Assembly (NCBI GenBank): GCA_009785855.1
Contig: WQUG01000054.1
Coordinates: 1-23,596 of the forward strand
Reading direction: 5' to 3'
DNA length: 23,596 bases
Source of the DNA: Actinomycetes bacterium
GTDB lineage: Bacteria; Actinomycetota; Coriobacteriia; WRKU01; WQUG01
Below the pieces are notes generated by a model. It worked only from the letters and a program-made list of their open reading frames with translations, was not told where the DNA came from and did no database searches. The position numbers were made by a program, and so were the translations under genes. This document shows positions 6,923 through 14,921 of this stretch, piece after piece; the first letter of the stretch is position 1; every line of letters begins with the position of its first letter.

Positions 6923-9685
6923 ATGGATACGAACAACACGTCAGGCTGCCAGATCAGCCGTCGTGGCTTCCTCAAGATCATGGCTACCGGCGCTGCGGTC
7001 GTCGGCGCCTCATCGACGATGGGCCCACTCCTGACCGCCTGCAGTAAGGCGGCCAGCCCGGCGCAGGACGCTTCGGGTAAAGGTCTCTTCAAAGACTCGG
7101 TGGGCGTCTGCCGTATCTGCAACACCTGGTGCAGCTATCTGGCGAAAGGGGGGGAGCACTTCGAGCTCTGGGGTAATCCTCATGATCCGATCGCAGGGTG
7201 CTGGAAGGATGGCAAGGGACGCCTCTGCGTCAAGGGCTATGCTGGCCCGGAGAAGGCGCTCAATCCCGACCGTATCTTCTTCCCCATGAAGCGCACCAAT
7301 CCCAAGAAGGGTCCGGATGAGGATCCCGGTTTCGTGAAGATCAGCTGGGACGAGGCCCTGGAGATCGCGGCCCGCAGGTATGCGGAGACCGTCGAGAACT
7401 ACGGTGACAAGGGCGTCGCGCTGGTCATGCGCTCCAGCGACTGGAGCAAGCGCTTCGCCGCGGCGACCACGCTGCCGAACTCGGTCGGGCATCAGTCAAC
7501 CTGCTTTACGGGGCACTGCTGGGCCTGGCCGGCGCTTGTCGAAGCGATCTCTGACCCCGGTACGCGCGCGTGGACCCATGACTTCGGGAACTCGACCTAT
7601 CTGCTCTCCTTTGGTTTCGACCAGGTCGGACGCGCCCAGAACTCGACGGTGCAGGGCGTGATCAAGGCCCTTGAGGCGGGCGCTAAGGGAAGCTGCTTCG
7701 ACCCCCAGTACACGGTGCTCGCGAACAAGCTCGTCGCGTACGGCGGGCACTATCACCCGATCAAACCGGGCACGGACGGCGCGGTGATCTGGGCGATGAT
7801 CAAGTGGATCGTCGCGAACCACAAGTACAACGCCTCCTTCATCGACAGCTACGTGCCGGCGGCTGAGTGGACGGCGTTTCTGGCCTTCGTCGCTGCCAAC
7901 GGCTTCGCGCCCGGGCTGGACGCCGGAGCAAGTCCGGAGGCCGTGGCCGCCTGGGCGGCCGACATCAGCGAGGTGCCGGCGACAGAGATCCTGCGGGTGG
8001 CACGCGAGTTCTGCAACGACGGGAACATGAAGGACTGGCGCCCGGTCGTCATGACGCACAAGCGTGACGGCGCCGGCGGGCCAAACTACACGAACTCCTG
8101 GCGCAACGCCTACGCTGAGCTGGTGCTGGGCATCCTGATGGGAAGCGTCGACCGGCTCGGCGCCGACATCCTCGGACGCAAGTTCAAGGTCCCGGCCTTC
8201 GATGACGTCTGTCCGCCGCCCAAGGAGGGCTATCCGGAGCCGGAGTACAAGGCGCCGGAGAAGAAGTTCGGACGTCTTGACCAGCGCAGCAAGTGGACCG
8301 GAGCGGCGGCAGGGCAGGGTACCTTCGACGTGTTCAAGCATCAGCTGCTCGCCGATGATCCTTATAAAGTGCGGATGCTCATCACGAGTTTCTACAACTG
8401 GCCGATGAACTCCACCGATACCGCCCAGACCGTCGAGGTCCTGCAGAAGTGCTTCGTGGTCAACCACTGCTTCTATGCTGACGAGGGCGCCTGGATGTCC
8501 GATCTCCTGCTGCCCGATGTTTCGCCCTATGAGAAGACTGAGCTGGTCGCCGGCGACTCGAACGCGGGTCAAAGCCTCTACAGCTTCTACAAGCTGCAGG
8601 AGCCGCTCATCGAGAAGCTGGGAGACACCCGGGGCCTTCCCGACGTGCTCTACGGCATCGCGAAGCTCCTGGACACAGGCGCTCACGGTAAGTTCAAGAC
8701 CTGGAAGGAGGCTCACAAGGCCTATGCCGATGCCCAGGACGCCGTCTGGCGCCGCGCCAATCCCCACTACCTGAAGAACCGCGACACGCTCACGCAGTAC
8801 CTCACGGTCGACGGGACCCTCAAGGGCGAGAAGTGGGGCGGAGCTTTCGTGAGCAACGCCCAGCTCAAGGCCCTCGCCGCGACGGCTGATTCCGGATGGC
8901 CGAAGAAGCTGACGACGCTCGATGCGGTCGCAGCCCAGATCGGGACCAAGGGGGACGGCTCGGGGATCTACCCAAAGTACGAGGACGCCAAGCCCTTCAA
9001 GGACTACGGCAAGCTCAAAGCCGGCAAGGTCCATCTTGACATCACGGTGCGCGAGAACGGCAAGTATGCGACGGTGCCCAGGCCACATGATGCTCAGGGC
9101 GCCTCGATGGTCATCTCAGAGAGGTTCCCGGGCTACGCGCCTCCCGTTCACCCCGGGCGCGCCTCTGCTGACCCGGCCTCTGGTCGCTTCCACATGCTCA
9201 TCTATCGGGAGCAAGGTATGTGTCACTCTGAGTCGAAGAGCGAGGAGCTGATGGTCGAGCTCTTCGGACCTCAGACAGTCGAGATGCATCCGGACTCGGC
9301 CGCACACCTGGGGCTTGCGGAAGGCGACAGCATCCTGATCGAGTCTGAGGCCAACAAAGCGGCGGAGACCTCGATCCTGCACCTGAGCGCCCATATCCGT
9401 CCTGACTGTATCAAGATGGCGCATGGCTGGGGGCACTGGAAGTTCGGGAGCAGCAAGCTGAACCCGAACCCGAAGGAGCTCGACGCGCTGGTCGGTCCGC
9501 CACGGAGTTTCGGCATGCACGCCTCAGCCGGCGTCGGGGCCGACGACAACGCCTTCGTCCATGCACGCACTCTCAAAGAGATGATCGAACAGATCGATCC
9601 CTCGGCGACCGTGCCGATGAGTGACGTGATCCTGAAAGTCACCAAGTCATCCAGGCCGGCGCCGGCGCGTTCTGTGCTCGTCTGA
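6923..9685 (+). CDS. Tat-exported molybdopterin oxidoreductase, catalytic subunit (DMSO reductase family)
   Basis: This is a 920-residue MGD enzyme. The N-terminus has a Tat signal (S-R-R-G-F-L-K, residues 12-18) followed by L-T-A-C40, which resembles a lipobox, so it may be a Tat-exported lipoprotein. The [4Fe-4S] cluster ligands are C63, C66, C70 and C102. The pattern H190-Q-S-T-C194 fits the place where PsrA/PhsA-type enzymes carry a Cys metal ligand. H-P-I-K-P-G-T-D-G-A-V is the conserved pterin-contact segment, and the C-terminal dinucleotide-binding domain covers about residues 730-900. By these features it is closest in style to the polysulfide/thiosulfate/tetrathionate/arsenate reductase and catechol dehydroxylase groups. 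I cannot name its substrate. It starts one base after the cytochrome gene and is followed by its electron-transfer subunit and chaperone. Confidence 0.92.
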   Translation: MDTNNTSGCQISRRGFLKIMATGAAVVGASSTMGPLLTACSKAASPAQDASGKGLFKDSVGVCRICNTWCSYLAKGGEHFELWGNPHDPIAGCWKDGKGRLCVKGYAGPEKALNPDRIFFPMKRTNPKKGPDEDPGFVKISWDEALEIAARRYAETVENYGDKGVALVMRSSDWSKRFAAATTLPNSVGHQSTCFTGHCWAWPALVEAISDPGTRAWTHDFGNSTYLLSFGFDQVGRAQNSTVQGVIKALEAGAKGSCFDPQYTVLANKLVAYGGHYHPIKPGTDGAVIWAMIKWIVANHKYNASFIDSYVPAAEWTAFLAFVAANGFAPGLDAGASPEAVAAWAADISEVPATEILRVAREFCNDGNMKDWRPVVMTHKRDGAGGPNYTNSWRNAYAELVLGILMGSVDRLGADILGRKFKVPAFDDVCPPPKEGYPEPEYKAPEKKFGRLDQRSKWTGAAAGQGTFDVFKHQLLADDPYKVRMLITSFYNWPMNSTDTAQTVEVLQKCFVVNHCFYADEGAWMSDLLLPDVSPYEKTELVAGDSNAGQSLYSFYKLQEPLIEKLGDTRGLPDVLYGIAKLLDTGAHGKFKTWKEAHKAYADAQDAVWRRANPHYLKNRDTLTQYLTVDGTLKGEKWGGAFVSNAQLKALAATADSGWPKKLTTLDAVAAQIGTKGDGSGIYPKYEDAKPFKDYGKLKAGKVHLDITVRENGKYATVPRPHDAQGASMVISERFPGYAPPVHPGRASADPASGRFHMLIYREQGMCHSESKSEELMVELFGPQTVEMHPDSAAHLGLAEGDSILIESEANKAAETSILHLSAHIRPDCIKMAHGWGHWKFGSSKLNPNPKELDALVGPPRSFGMHASAGVGADDNAFVHARTLKEMIEQIDPSATVPMSDVILKVTKSSRPAPARSVLV

Positions 9686-9701
9686 AGCCAAGGAGGAGAA
9701 T

Positions 9702-10223
9702 ATGAGTAAAGGTTTTGTGGTAGATCTGAAGCGCTGCATCGGCTGTAAGGCCTGCGTGGTCGCCTGCAAGCTGCGCTATGAGCTGCCGGAAGGGGTCGCC
9801 CGGCGCGCGGTGCGGACCAGGGAGTTCGCTGAGACCCCGATGCGCTGTTTCCTCTCGCTCGCCTGTAACCACTGCGAGCATCCCGCCTGCATCCCGATCT
9901 GTCCCCAGGCGGCGCTTTCCAAGGACGCTGAAGGCCGGGTGATCCATGACCCGGGCAAGTGCATCGGCTGTCGACGCTGTGAGTTCGCCTGCCCTTACGA
10001 CGCGATCTGCTATGACCTGGAAACGGGCACGATCACGAAATGTGATGCCTGCGCCACCCGCTCGGACGGACCGCGCTGTGTGGCCGCCTGCCATGCGAAG
10101 GCCCTGAGCTGGGTCGACGTCGACGCGAGTTTCACGTTGGCGGCCGCTCAGGTGGTCAAGGACGGCAAGGCGCTCTTACCCGATCCGCGTCAAACGACCC
10201 CTCATCTGAAAGTGGTCCGCTGA
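9702..10223 (+). CDS. Four-cluster [4Fe-4S] electron-transfer subunit (DmsB/PsrB-like)
   Basis: This is a 173-residue ferredoxin-type subunit with sixteen cysteines in four groups: C12/15/18/22, C55/58/63/67, C87/90/93/97 and C114/117/126/130. That is the DmsB/PsrB/TtrB pattern of four cubane clusters. It has no signal of its own and probably travels out with the Tat-signal-bearing catalytic subunit. A strong AAGGAGGAG (9690-9698) precedes the ATG. No NrfD/PsrC-type membrane subunit follows, so the multiheme cytochrome upstream probably provides the membrane connection. Confidence 0.93.
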   Translation: MSKGFVVDLKRCIGCKACVVACKLRYELPEGVARRAVRTREFAETPMRCFLSLACNHCEHPACIPICPQAALSKDAEGRVIHDPGKCIGCRRCEFACPYDAICYDLETGTITKCDACATRSDGPRCVAACHAKALSWVDVDASFTLAAAQVVKDGKALLPDPRQTTPHLKVVR

Positions 10224-10224
10224 C

Positions 10225-10860
10225 ATGCTGCCGGTGGCCGAGAGGAGTTTCAGGGCTGCGGCGCCGGGACGCCGTCGCTGCTATCTGCTGTTCGCAGAGG
10301 TCTTCGACGATGCGCCGACCGGCATGAGTCTCACGTACATCGCGCGAACCTTCTTCGACCTTGAGCCGCTCCTCGTCGAGCTGGGCGACGTCACGGCCGA
10401 TCTCACGATCCTTCGTCGGCATCACCTGCAGAACTCAGAGCGGGTCGCCCGTAAGCTCGCCGTGGAGTATACGATGCTCTTCGAAGCCCAGGACCGTATC
10501 TACCCCAACGCCAGTTGCTGGGCTCCCGGCAAGAAACCCCATCTTCTGGGGGAGGCGGCGCGGGTGGCGGTGGATCACTACTACGAGGCGGGCTTCACGC
10601 TTGCCGAGGGCAAGATGCTGAGAGTCGATCATATAGCGACCGAACTGCTGTTCCTCAGCGAGTTGGCGGGTCTGGCGGCGCGCCAGCCGGAGCGCAGCTA
10701 CGAGCGGACACGGCGCTTCATGGAGCAGGCCTTCAATCCCTGGGCCCCGCGCTTCCTTGCCGCCGTGGGAAAGGCCTCCGGGCGCTCTTCCTATTACAGC
10801 GCCTGGGCGCGTCTGGCCCTGCGCTTCATACGGATCGACTCCCGGCTGTTCAAGACCTGA
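10225..10860 (+). CDS. TorD/DmsD-family redox enzyme maturation chaperone
   Basis: This is a 211-residue, mostly helical protein of the TorD/DmsD/NarJ family, which binds the Tat signal of a molybdoenzyme and holds it in the cytoplasm until cofactor and clusters are in. Family signs are the Y-P-N-A-S-C-W-A-P loop near residue 94 and the D-H-I-A-T-E-L-L-F-L-S-E-L helix near 135, followed by a W-A-P-R-F segment. It starts one base after the ferredoxin stop. Its client is presumably the enzyme at 6923-9685. Confidence 0.87.
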   Translation: MLPVAERSFRAAAPGRRRCYLLFAEVFDDAPTGMSLTYIARTFFDLEPLLVELGDVTADLTILRRHHLQNSERVARKLAVEYTMLFEAQDRIYPNASCWAPGKKPHLLGEAARVAVDHYYEAGFTLAEGKMLRVDHIATELLFLSELAGLAARQPERSYERTRRFMEQAFNPWAPRFLAAVGKASGRSSYYSAWARLALRFIRIDSRLFKT

Positions 10861-10873
10861 CATCCTCAAAGAC

Positions 10874-10935
10874 CCTCCCACAGAGGAGGCGTTTCTTCAT
10901 AGTGCGGAAGAGCCCGGTCTCGTGCCGGGTTCTTT
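10874..10935 (+). terminator. Tandem terminator-like hairpins after the chaperone gene
   Basis: Two stem-loops follow the stop. The first is CCTCC/GGAGG (10874-10878 with 10885-10889) followed by CGTTTCTTC. The second is AGCCCGG/CCGGGTT (10911-10917 with 10925-10931) followed by CTTT. The second is the better intrinsic terminator. It may also serve the convergent tup operon. Confidence 0.6.
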
Positions 10936-10966
10936 CGCGTCTGGGATACCGGCATGATCGTCGTTG

Positions 10967-11707
10967 TCAGATCTTGAGCCACCAGGGCTCGATCTTCAGG
11001 AAAGAGCGCGTCCATTCTGACTGGTCTTCGCTGAGCAGCTCCCTGGGGGCGCCGCAGGTCTCGATGCGTCCTTCGCGCAGGAGCGCGATGCGGTCGGCGA
11101 CGATGAAAGCCTCCTCCTTGCTGTGGGTGACGTAGAGCGCGGTCATGCCCTGGGCATGCAGGATCTTGGCGAACTCTGCGGCGAGATCTGCGCGCAGGCT
11201 CTCGTCGAGCGAGGACAGGGGTTCGTCGAGCAGGAGCACGTCGGGTTCCAGCACGAGTCCGCGCGCGAGCGCGACCCGCTGCGCTTCTCCGCCGGACAGC
11301 CCCAGTATCGAGCGGGACGCGAAGCCTCCGAGGCCCACGAGATCGAGCACGGCAGCTATCCGCGCGTGGCGCTGGGCGCGCGGGACGCGGCGCAGGCGCA
11401 GGCCGTAGCCGACGTTGTAGCCGACCGTGCCTTTCATCAGATACGGCGTCTGCAGCACCGCCGCGATGTGACGGCGCACCATCTGCGGGCTCAGGAGGCT
11501 GCCATCCAGCAGCAGGCGGCCCTCGTCGGCCTCCTCGAAGCCGCCGATCACGCCGAGCAGGGTCGACTTGCCGCTGCCCGAAGGCCCGAGCAGGACCGTG
11601 ACGGTCCCTGCGGGCAGCTCGAAGGCGTCGATCTCGAGGCTGAAGGCGGGGTAGCGGACCCGCAGGTCCTCGACGCGGATCTTGGGCCCGTGGGCGAACT
11701 CGCTCAT
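10967..11707 (-). CDS. tupC: Tungstate ABC transporter ATP-binding protein TupC
   Basis: This is a 246-residue ABC ATPase with Walker A G-P-S-G-S-G-K-S-T, Q-loop V-L-Q-T-P, signature L-S-G-G-E-A-Q-R-V, Walker B L-L-L-D-E-P and a switch His in Y-V-T-H-S-K-E-E-A. There is no C-terminal TOBE/Mo-binding domain, unlike ModC, which fits TupC. The ATG overlaps the permease stop in an ATGA. It would power uptake of tungstate (possibly molybdate) for the cofactor genes nearby. The assignment to tungstate rests mainly on the binding protein at 12489-13379. Confidence 0.88.
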   Translation of the reverse strand: MSEFAHGPKIRVEDLRVRYPAFSLEIDAFELPAGTVTVLLGPSGSGKSTLLGVIGGFEEADEGRLLLDGSLLSPQMVRRHIAAVLQTPYLMKGTVGYNVGYGLRLRRVPRAQRHARIAAVLDLVGLGGFASRSILGLSGGEAQRVALARGLVLEPDVLLLDEPLSSLDESLRADLAAEFAKILHAQGMTALYVTHSKEEAFIVADRIALLREGRIETCGAPRELLSEDQSEWTRSFLKIEPWWLKI

Positions 11708-12492
11708 CGTCCTACCTGCGGAGGACGGATGCGGCGCGCGCGCCGGGTCGCTTTCATATAGCGCTCGTCGCGGACCTGTTCGATCGTGATGAAGACGTTG
11801 ACGAGCAGCACGATGCCCAGCAGGATCACCGCAAGCACGATCGCCGGTCCATAGTCGCCCATGCGCGTGAACTGCACGATGGCCGTGGTCATGACGCGGG
11901 TATCTCCCGCCAGGTTACCGCCGACCATCGTGACCGCGCCGACCTCAGAGATGATCGCGCCGAAGCCCGCGGCCACGGCCGCGAACATCGTGAGCCGGGC
12001 CTCCCTTAAGGTCGCTGCGATCTCCTGCAGGTGCGAGGCGCCGAGCGAGCGGACCTGCAGGCGCAGCTGCGCCGGGACCGCCGCCACGCCCGAGGCCACG
12101 AGCGCCGCGACCACCGGGGTGGCGATCACGGTCTGCACGATGACGATGGCGGTCTTCGTGTAGAGCAGGCTCAAGGGGCCGAAGAGCCCGTAGCGTGAGA
12201 GCAGCATCGCGACGAAGAGTCCCGCCACGGTGGGCGGCAGGCCCATACCGGCGTTGGCGATGGCAAGGGCGGCCAGGCGCCCGATCGAGCGTCTGGTCCC
12301 CAGCCAGTAACCGGCAGGGATGCCGATCAGAAGCGCGATGACCGTGGCCAACAGCGAGACGCGCAGCGAAGTGAAGATGATGTTGAGCAGGTCCACCCCG
12401 CCTGAGCCGACAGGCGCCGCTGCCGAGTGGAACAGGGTCTGGAAACCCTGACGGAAGGCGTTCGTGAAGAGTGTCAGGCCGCCGAGGTTCAC
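11704..12492 (-). CDS. tupB: Tungstate ABC transporter permease TupB
   Basis: This is a 262-residue inner-membrane permease with about five to six hydrophobic helices and the cytoplasmic coupling motif around residue 145 onward (S-L-G-A-S-x-x-Q-E-I-A-A-T-L-R-E-A-R), matching the EAA loop seen in TupB/WtpB-type transporters. The start is GTG 12492, overlapping the tupA stop as GTGA, so translation is coupled to tupA. N-terminal residues 8-25 (A-F-x-Q-G-F-Q-T-L...) are a short periplasm-side segment before the first helix. Confidence 0.87.
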   Translation of the reverse strand: MNLGGLTLFTNAFRQGFQTLFHSAAAPVGSGGVDLLNIIFTSLRVSLLATVIALLIGIPAGYWLGTRRSIGRLAALAIANAGMGLPPTVAGLFVAMLLSRYGLFGPLSLLYTKTAIVIVQTVIATPVVAALVASGVAAVPAQLRLQVRSLGASHLQEIAATLREARLTMFAAVAAGFGAIISEVGAVTMVGGNLAGDTRVMTTAIVQFTRMGDYGPAIVLAVILLGIVLLVNVFITIEQVRDERYMKATRRARRIRPPQVGR

Positions 12493-13379
12493 TGGTCCTC
12501 TTCCTGACCGACGCTCTTCTCAAGGATGAAGAGCGGTCTGCCGTAGTCCCTGGCGCCGAAGTCCCTGATGACGGCCTGACCCCGGGGCCCGGTGATCCAG
12601 CTCGAGAAGGTCTTGGCGGCGTCAAGACGACGGGCGTCCCTGACCACGATCACGTGGTAGTGGTTGAGCAGGTCCTTGCCGCCCTCGACCAGGACGGCGG
12701 CTTTGGTCGCGCCGGCGGCACGCATCTTCAGATACGTACCGCGGTCAGAGAGGGTGTAGGCGCCGGTCTCGTCGGCGACCTTGATGCTGTCACCCATGCC
12801 CTGGCCGGTCACTTTGTACCAGGGGTCCTTTGCCGGTGCAGGCGAGAGCCCTGCGGCCTTCCAGATCTTGAGCTCCTTGCTGTTGGTGCCGGACGCATCG
12901 CCGCGGCTGACGAAGGGCGAAGCGCTGTCGGCGATCTTCGCGAAGGCCGCGGCGGCGCTGGCCGATCCCTTGATATGGGCCGGATCCGAGGCCGGTCCGA
13001 TGACGACGAAGTCGTTATACATCAGCGCCTTGCGGGTCAGTCCGTAGTCATCCTGCATGAAGGTCACCTCGTCGGCGGGGGAGTGGACCAGCAGGACGTC
13101 GGCGTTGCCGTCCTTGCCCATCTGGATCGCCTCGCCACTTCCGACGGCGACGACCTTGACCTTGATGGCGGGATTATCCTTCTCGAAGGCCGGGATCAGG
13201 ACGTCGAAGAGCCCGGTGTCCTGAGTCGAGGTGGTCGAGGCGAGCGTCAGGTTGACCGTTTTCCTGTAGGGAGGGGGGATGGATTCTTTCGTGTAACCTC
13301 CGCAGCCGGCCAAGGTACTGAGCAGGACCGCGATCAGGACGCCGCCGACAAGCAGGCGCCCCCGCCTTGATGAGGGCAT
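12489..13379 (-). CDS. tupA: Tungstate-binding lipoprotein TupA
   Basis: This is a 296-residue solute-binding lipoprotein. The ATG at 13379 is chosen over 13427 because AAAAGGAGA stands just upstream and the signal peptide then begins properly (M-P-S-S-R-R, hydrophobic helix, lipobox T-L-A-G-C26). The mature part starts with T-T-S-T-Q-D-T-G (residues 49-56), the TupA oxyanion-binding signature that separates it from ModA. V-G-S-G-E-A and D-V-L-L-V-H-S-P-A-D-E follow. It captures tungstate outside the membrane for TupB/TupC. Because the window holds a large molybdopterin enzyme and a Moco operon but no modABC, tungsten may be the metal actually used by that enzyme. Confidence 0.92.
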   Translation of the reverse strand: MPSSRRGRLLVGGVLIAVLLSTLAGCGGYTKESIPPPYRKTVNLTLASTTSTQDTGLFDVLIPAFEKDNPAIKVKVVAVGSGEAIQMGKDGNADVLLVHSPADEVTFMQDDYGLTRKALMYNDFVVIGPASDPAHIKGSASAAAAFAKIADSASPFVSRGDASGTNSKELKIWKAAGLSPAPAKDPWYKVTGQGMGDSIKVADETGAYTLSDRGTYLKMRAAGATKAAVLVEGGKDLLNHYHVIVVRDARRLDAAKTFSSWITGPRGQAVIRDFGARDYGRPLFILEKSVGQEEDQ

Positions 13380-13406
13380 GTCTTCTCCTTTTCTGAACGC
13401 GAGAGA

Positions 13407-13426
13407 TGCAGCCGTTTCCCGCTGCA
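13407..13426 (-). promoter_or_regulatory. Hairpin in the tupA 5' leader
   Basis: On the minus strand TGCAGC-GGGAAACG-GCTGCA forms a perfect six-pair stem 28 bases upstream of the tupA start, within a GC-rich leader that continues to about 13470. It is a plausible attenuator or part of a metal/cofactor-sensing leader. It contains GGGAAAC, which also occurs in Moco-motif RNAs, but I could not build the full conserved Moco fold, so no riboswitch is claimed. Confidence 0.35.
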
Positions 13427-13561
13427 CCCTGTCGATCCGTCTCCGTAGCCGCAGGCGACCTTAGGAGTGCCGGATTTCAGAGAATATGGTAAGAGCCAGT
13501 ATAGCAGGTGGCAGGCAGAGCGCGTTATGATGAGTGGGAGCAACAACAGGAAGGAGCTCGT

Positions 13562-14056
13562 GTGGAACTGAAACTGGCGATCATCACGGTCTCGGATACG
13601 CGGGACTTCGAAACTGACACGGCGGGAGCGGCTCTCAAGGAACTTGCTGCCAGGAAGGGCTGGGAGGTCGTCAGTCACGCTATCGTGGCAGACGAGCGCC
13701 CGGCGATCGAGTCAGCGCTGATCACGGCCTGCGACGACGAACACGCCGACATCGTGCTGACCTGCGGCGGCACCGGTTTCTCGCTGCGTGACGTCACGCC
13801 CGAGGCGACGCGTGCCGTCTGCGAGCGCGAAGCCCCCGGCATCGCGGAGGCGATACGCGCGCGCTCGCTGGAGGTCACCGGCCGGGCCATGCTCTCGCGC
13901 GCGGTCGCGGGGCTGCGGGGGGAGTCGGTCATCATCAACTTCCCGGGCTCAGAGAAGGCGGTCCGCGAGGCCTGGGGTTTCGTCGCCGACCAGTTCGAAC
14001 ATGCTATCAAGATGCTCCACGGCGCCGGCCACCAGGACACGCTGGACGTCCGCTGA
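13562..14056 (+). CDS. mogA: MogA/MoaB-family molybdopterin adenylyltransferase
   Basis: This family adenylates molybdopterin before MoeA-dependent metal insertion. The GTG at 13562 is preferred over the ATG at 13508 because AAGGAG (13551-13556) lies just ahead and the conserved domain begins at once (L-A-I-I-T-V-S-D-T-R, residues 4-13). T-C-G-G-T-G-F-S-x-R-D-V-T-P-E-A is at residues 67-82, and N-F-P-G-S-E-K-A-V-R-E-A-W near the C-terminus. The protein is 164 residues, a normal length for MogA/MoaB single-domain proteins. It is transcribed divergently from tupABC. MogA and MoaB cannot be told apart with confidence here. Confidence 0.9.
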   Translation: MELKLAIITVSDTRDFETDTAGAALKELAARKGWEVVSHAIVADERPAIESALITACDDEHADIVLTCGGTGFSLRDVTPEATRAVCEREAPGIAEAIRARSLEVTGRAMLSRAVAGLRGESVIINFPGSEKAVREAWGFVADQFEHAIKMLHGAGHQDTLDVR

Positions 14057-14138
14057 CTGCGTTGCCGCAAGGACTCGCGGCGACACAAGGCCGCCACGTC
14101 TTACGGCGCCTTGCCAGCGAACGTCGATCGCGTCCTGA

Positions 14139-14534
14139 TCAGTAATAGTGCTCGGTTTCGGTGACCAGCTCGGTCTTGATCTTGCCGACCAGCTTCTGCA
14201 ACGCTTCGATGCAGTTCGGGCGGATATCAGCGCCGATCATCACGTACATGATCGAGTCGCCGACCTTCAGGGTTCCTTCATTGAGCCAGGTCCGCACCCA
14301 GGCGACGCCGGGCCAGGTGAGCGCTTCGGCTTCAGCTGCCGCGACGCCGGCCGCGTCATAGGAGAAGTCGATCTCTGATACCTCCCCGAGGCCCTGGACG
14401 CCCTCGCGTACCTGAGCCTTAGGGGTGACACGCACGATCCCGTTGTGGACGAGCAGCATCCCGCATTCCTTCGCGCGGGGGTCGGCCTTGGCTTCCTTCA
14501 ACCACGCATCCATCGATGGTTCTGGTCTCGACAT
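14139..14534 (-). CDS. MoaE-like protein (molybdopterin synthase large subunit family, divergent)
   Basis: This is a 131-residue protein whose second half follows the MoaE pattern (W-V-R-T-W-L-N-E-G-x-L-x-V-G-D, then a run of V/I residues, I-R-P-N-C-I-E-A-L and K-I-K-T-E). MoaE transfers sulfur from MoaD thiocarboxylate to cyclic pyranopterin monophosphate. The usual H-R-x-G, S-x-H-R and W-K-K-E signatures are replaced (L-N-E-G, A-D-I-R, T-E-T-E), so one of the two expected active-site lysines appears missing. The ATG at 14534 is chosen for AAAGGAG (14541-14547). No MoaD is visible in the window. It is either the catalytic subunit of a variant synthase or a protein that has changed role. Confidence 0.65.
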   Translation of the reverse strand: MSRPEPSMDAWLKEAKADPRAKECGMLLVHNGIVRVTPKAQVREGVQGLGEVSEIDFSYDAAGVAAAEAEALTWPGVAWVRTWLNEGTLKVGDSIMYVMIGADIRPNCIEALQKLVGKIKTELVTETEHYY

Positions 14535-14921
14535 CGTGACTCCTTTCAAGGGCTCTGCCTGAGCCTACTATAGCATCATCGCGGGCTTTCCCGGGATCGG
14601 TCCAGCGGGCGGTTCAGGCCGTTGGCAGGGCGCAAGAGCCGTTCGCGCCAACTATTTCAAATTGATATCACGTGCAACATTTCGACGAATTTTGCATATC
14701 TAGGGGTGATTCAGTTATCGTTGAAGGTACTGAGGCAACTTATTCCAACTATAATAATCGCTGTACTTAGCTATAAGACAAATCTATTATACAAATCGAG
14801 ACGGATGTAGAACAATGGTTACGGAAACGGCACGTCGGAACACCGAAGGTCCCCTGGGGTCCATCAGGGTCTGGATGTGGAAGGGCGTGTCATGGCTGAG
14901 ATACACAAGGAGGTGTATGGC
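14535..14921 (+). promoter_or_regulatory. Long AT-rich leader upstream of the hydrogenase operon
   Basis: This gap of about 390 bases lies between divergent genes and has no convincing gene. From about 14650 to 14815 the composition drops to AT-rich, unlike anything else nearby. It includes TATAAT at 14750-14755, TTGAAG at 14721-14726 (too far, 23 bases, to be its -35), and TATTAT/TATACA around 14785-14794. The hydrogenase promoter and its activator sites are probably here. A short open frame at 14622-14810 has no ribosome binding site and no recognisable sequence, so I do not call it a gene. Confidence 0.45.

Noticed and set aside
7496..9088. 530-residue open frame on the minus strand opposite the molybdoenzyme
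   Set aside because: A shadow frame produced by high GC codon use in the real gene; no ribosome binding site or family resemblance.
13380..13427. Upstream ATG (13427) start for tupA
   Set aside because: It adds 16 residues before the signal peptide and would place the clear ribosome binding site inside the gene.
14057..14138. GCCGC/GCGGC and AAGGC/GCCTT stems as a mogA terminator
   Set aside because: The stems are short and interrupted and have no U-tract; not strong enough to call.
14622..14810. 62-residue open frame in the hydrogenase leader
   Set aside because: No ribosome binding site, no recognisable domain, strongly AT-rich non-coding composition; better explained as leader DNA.
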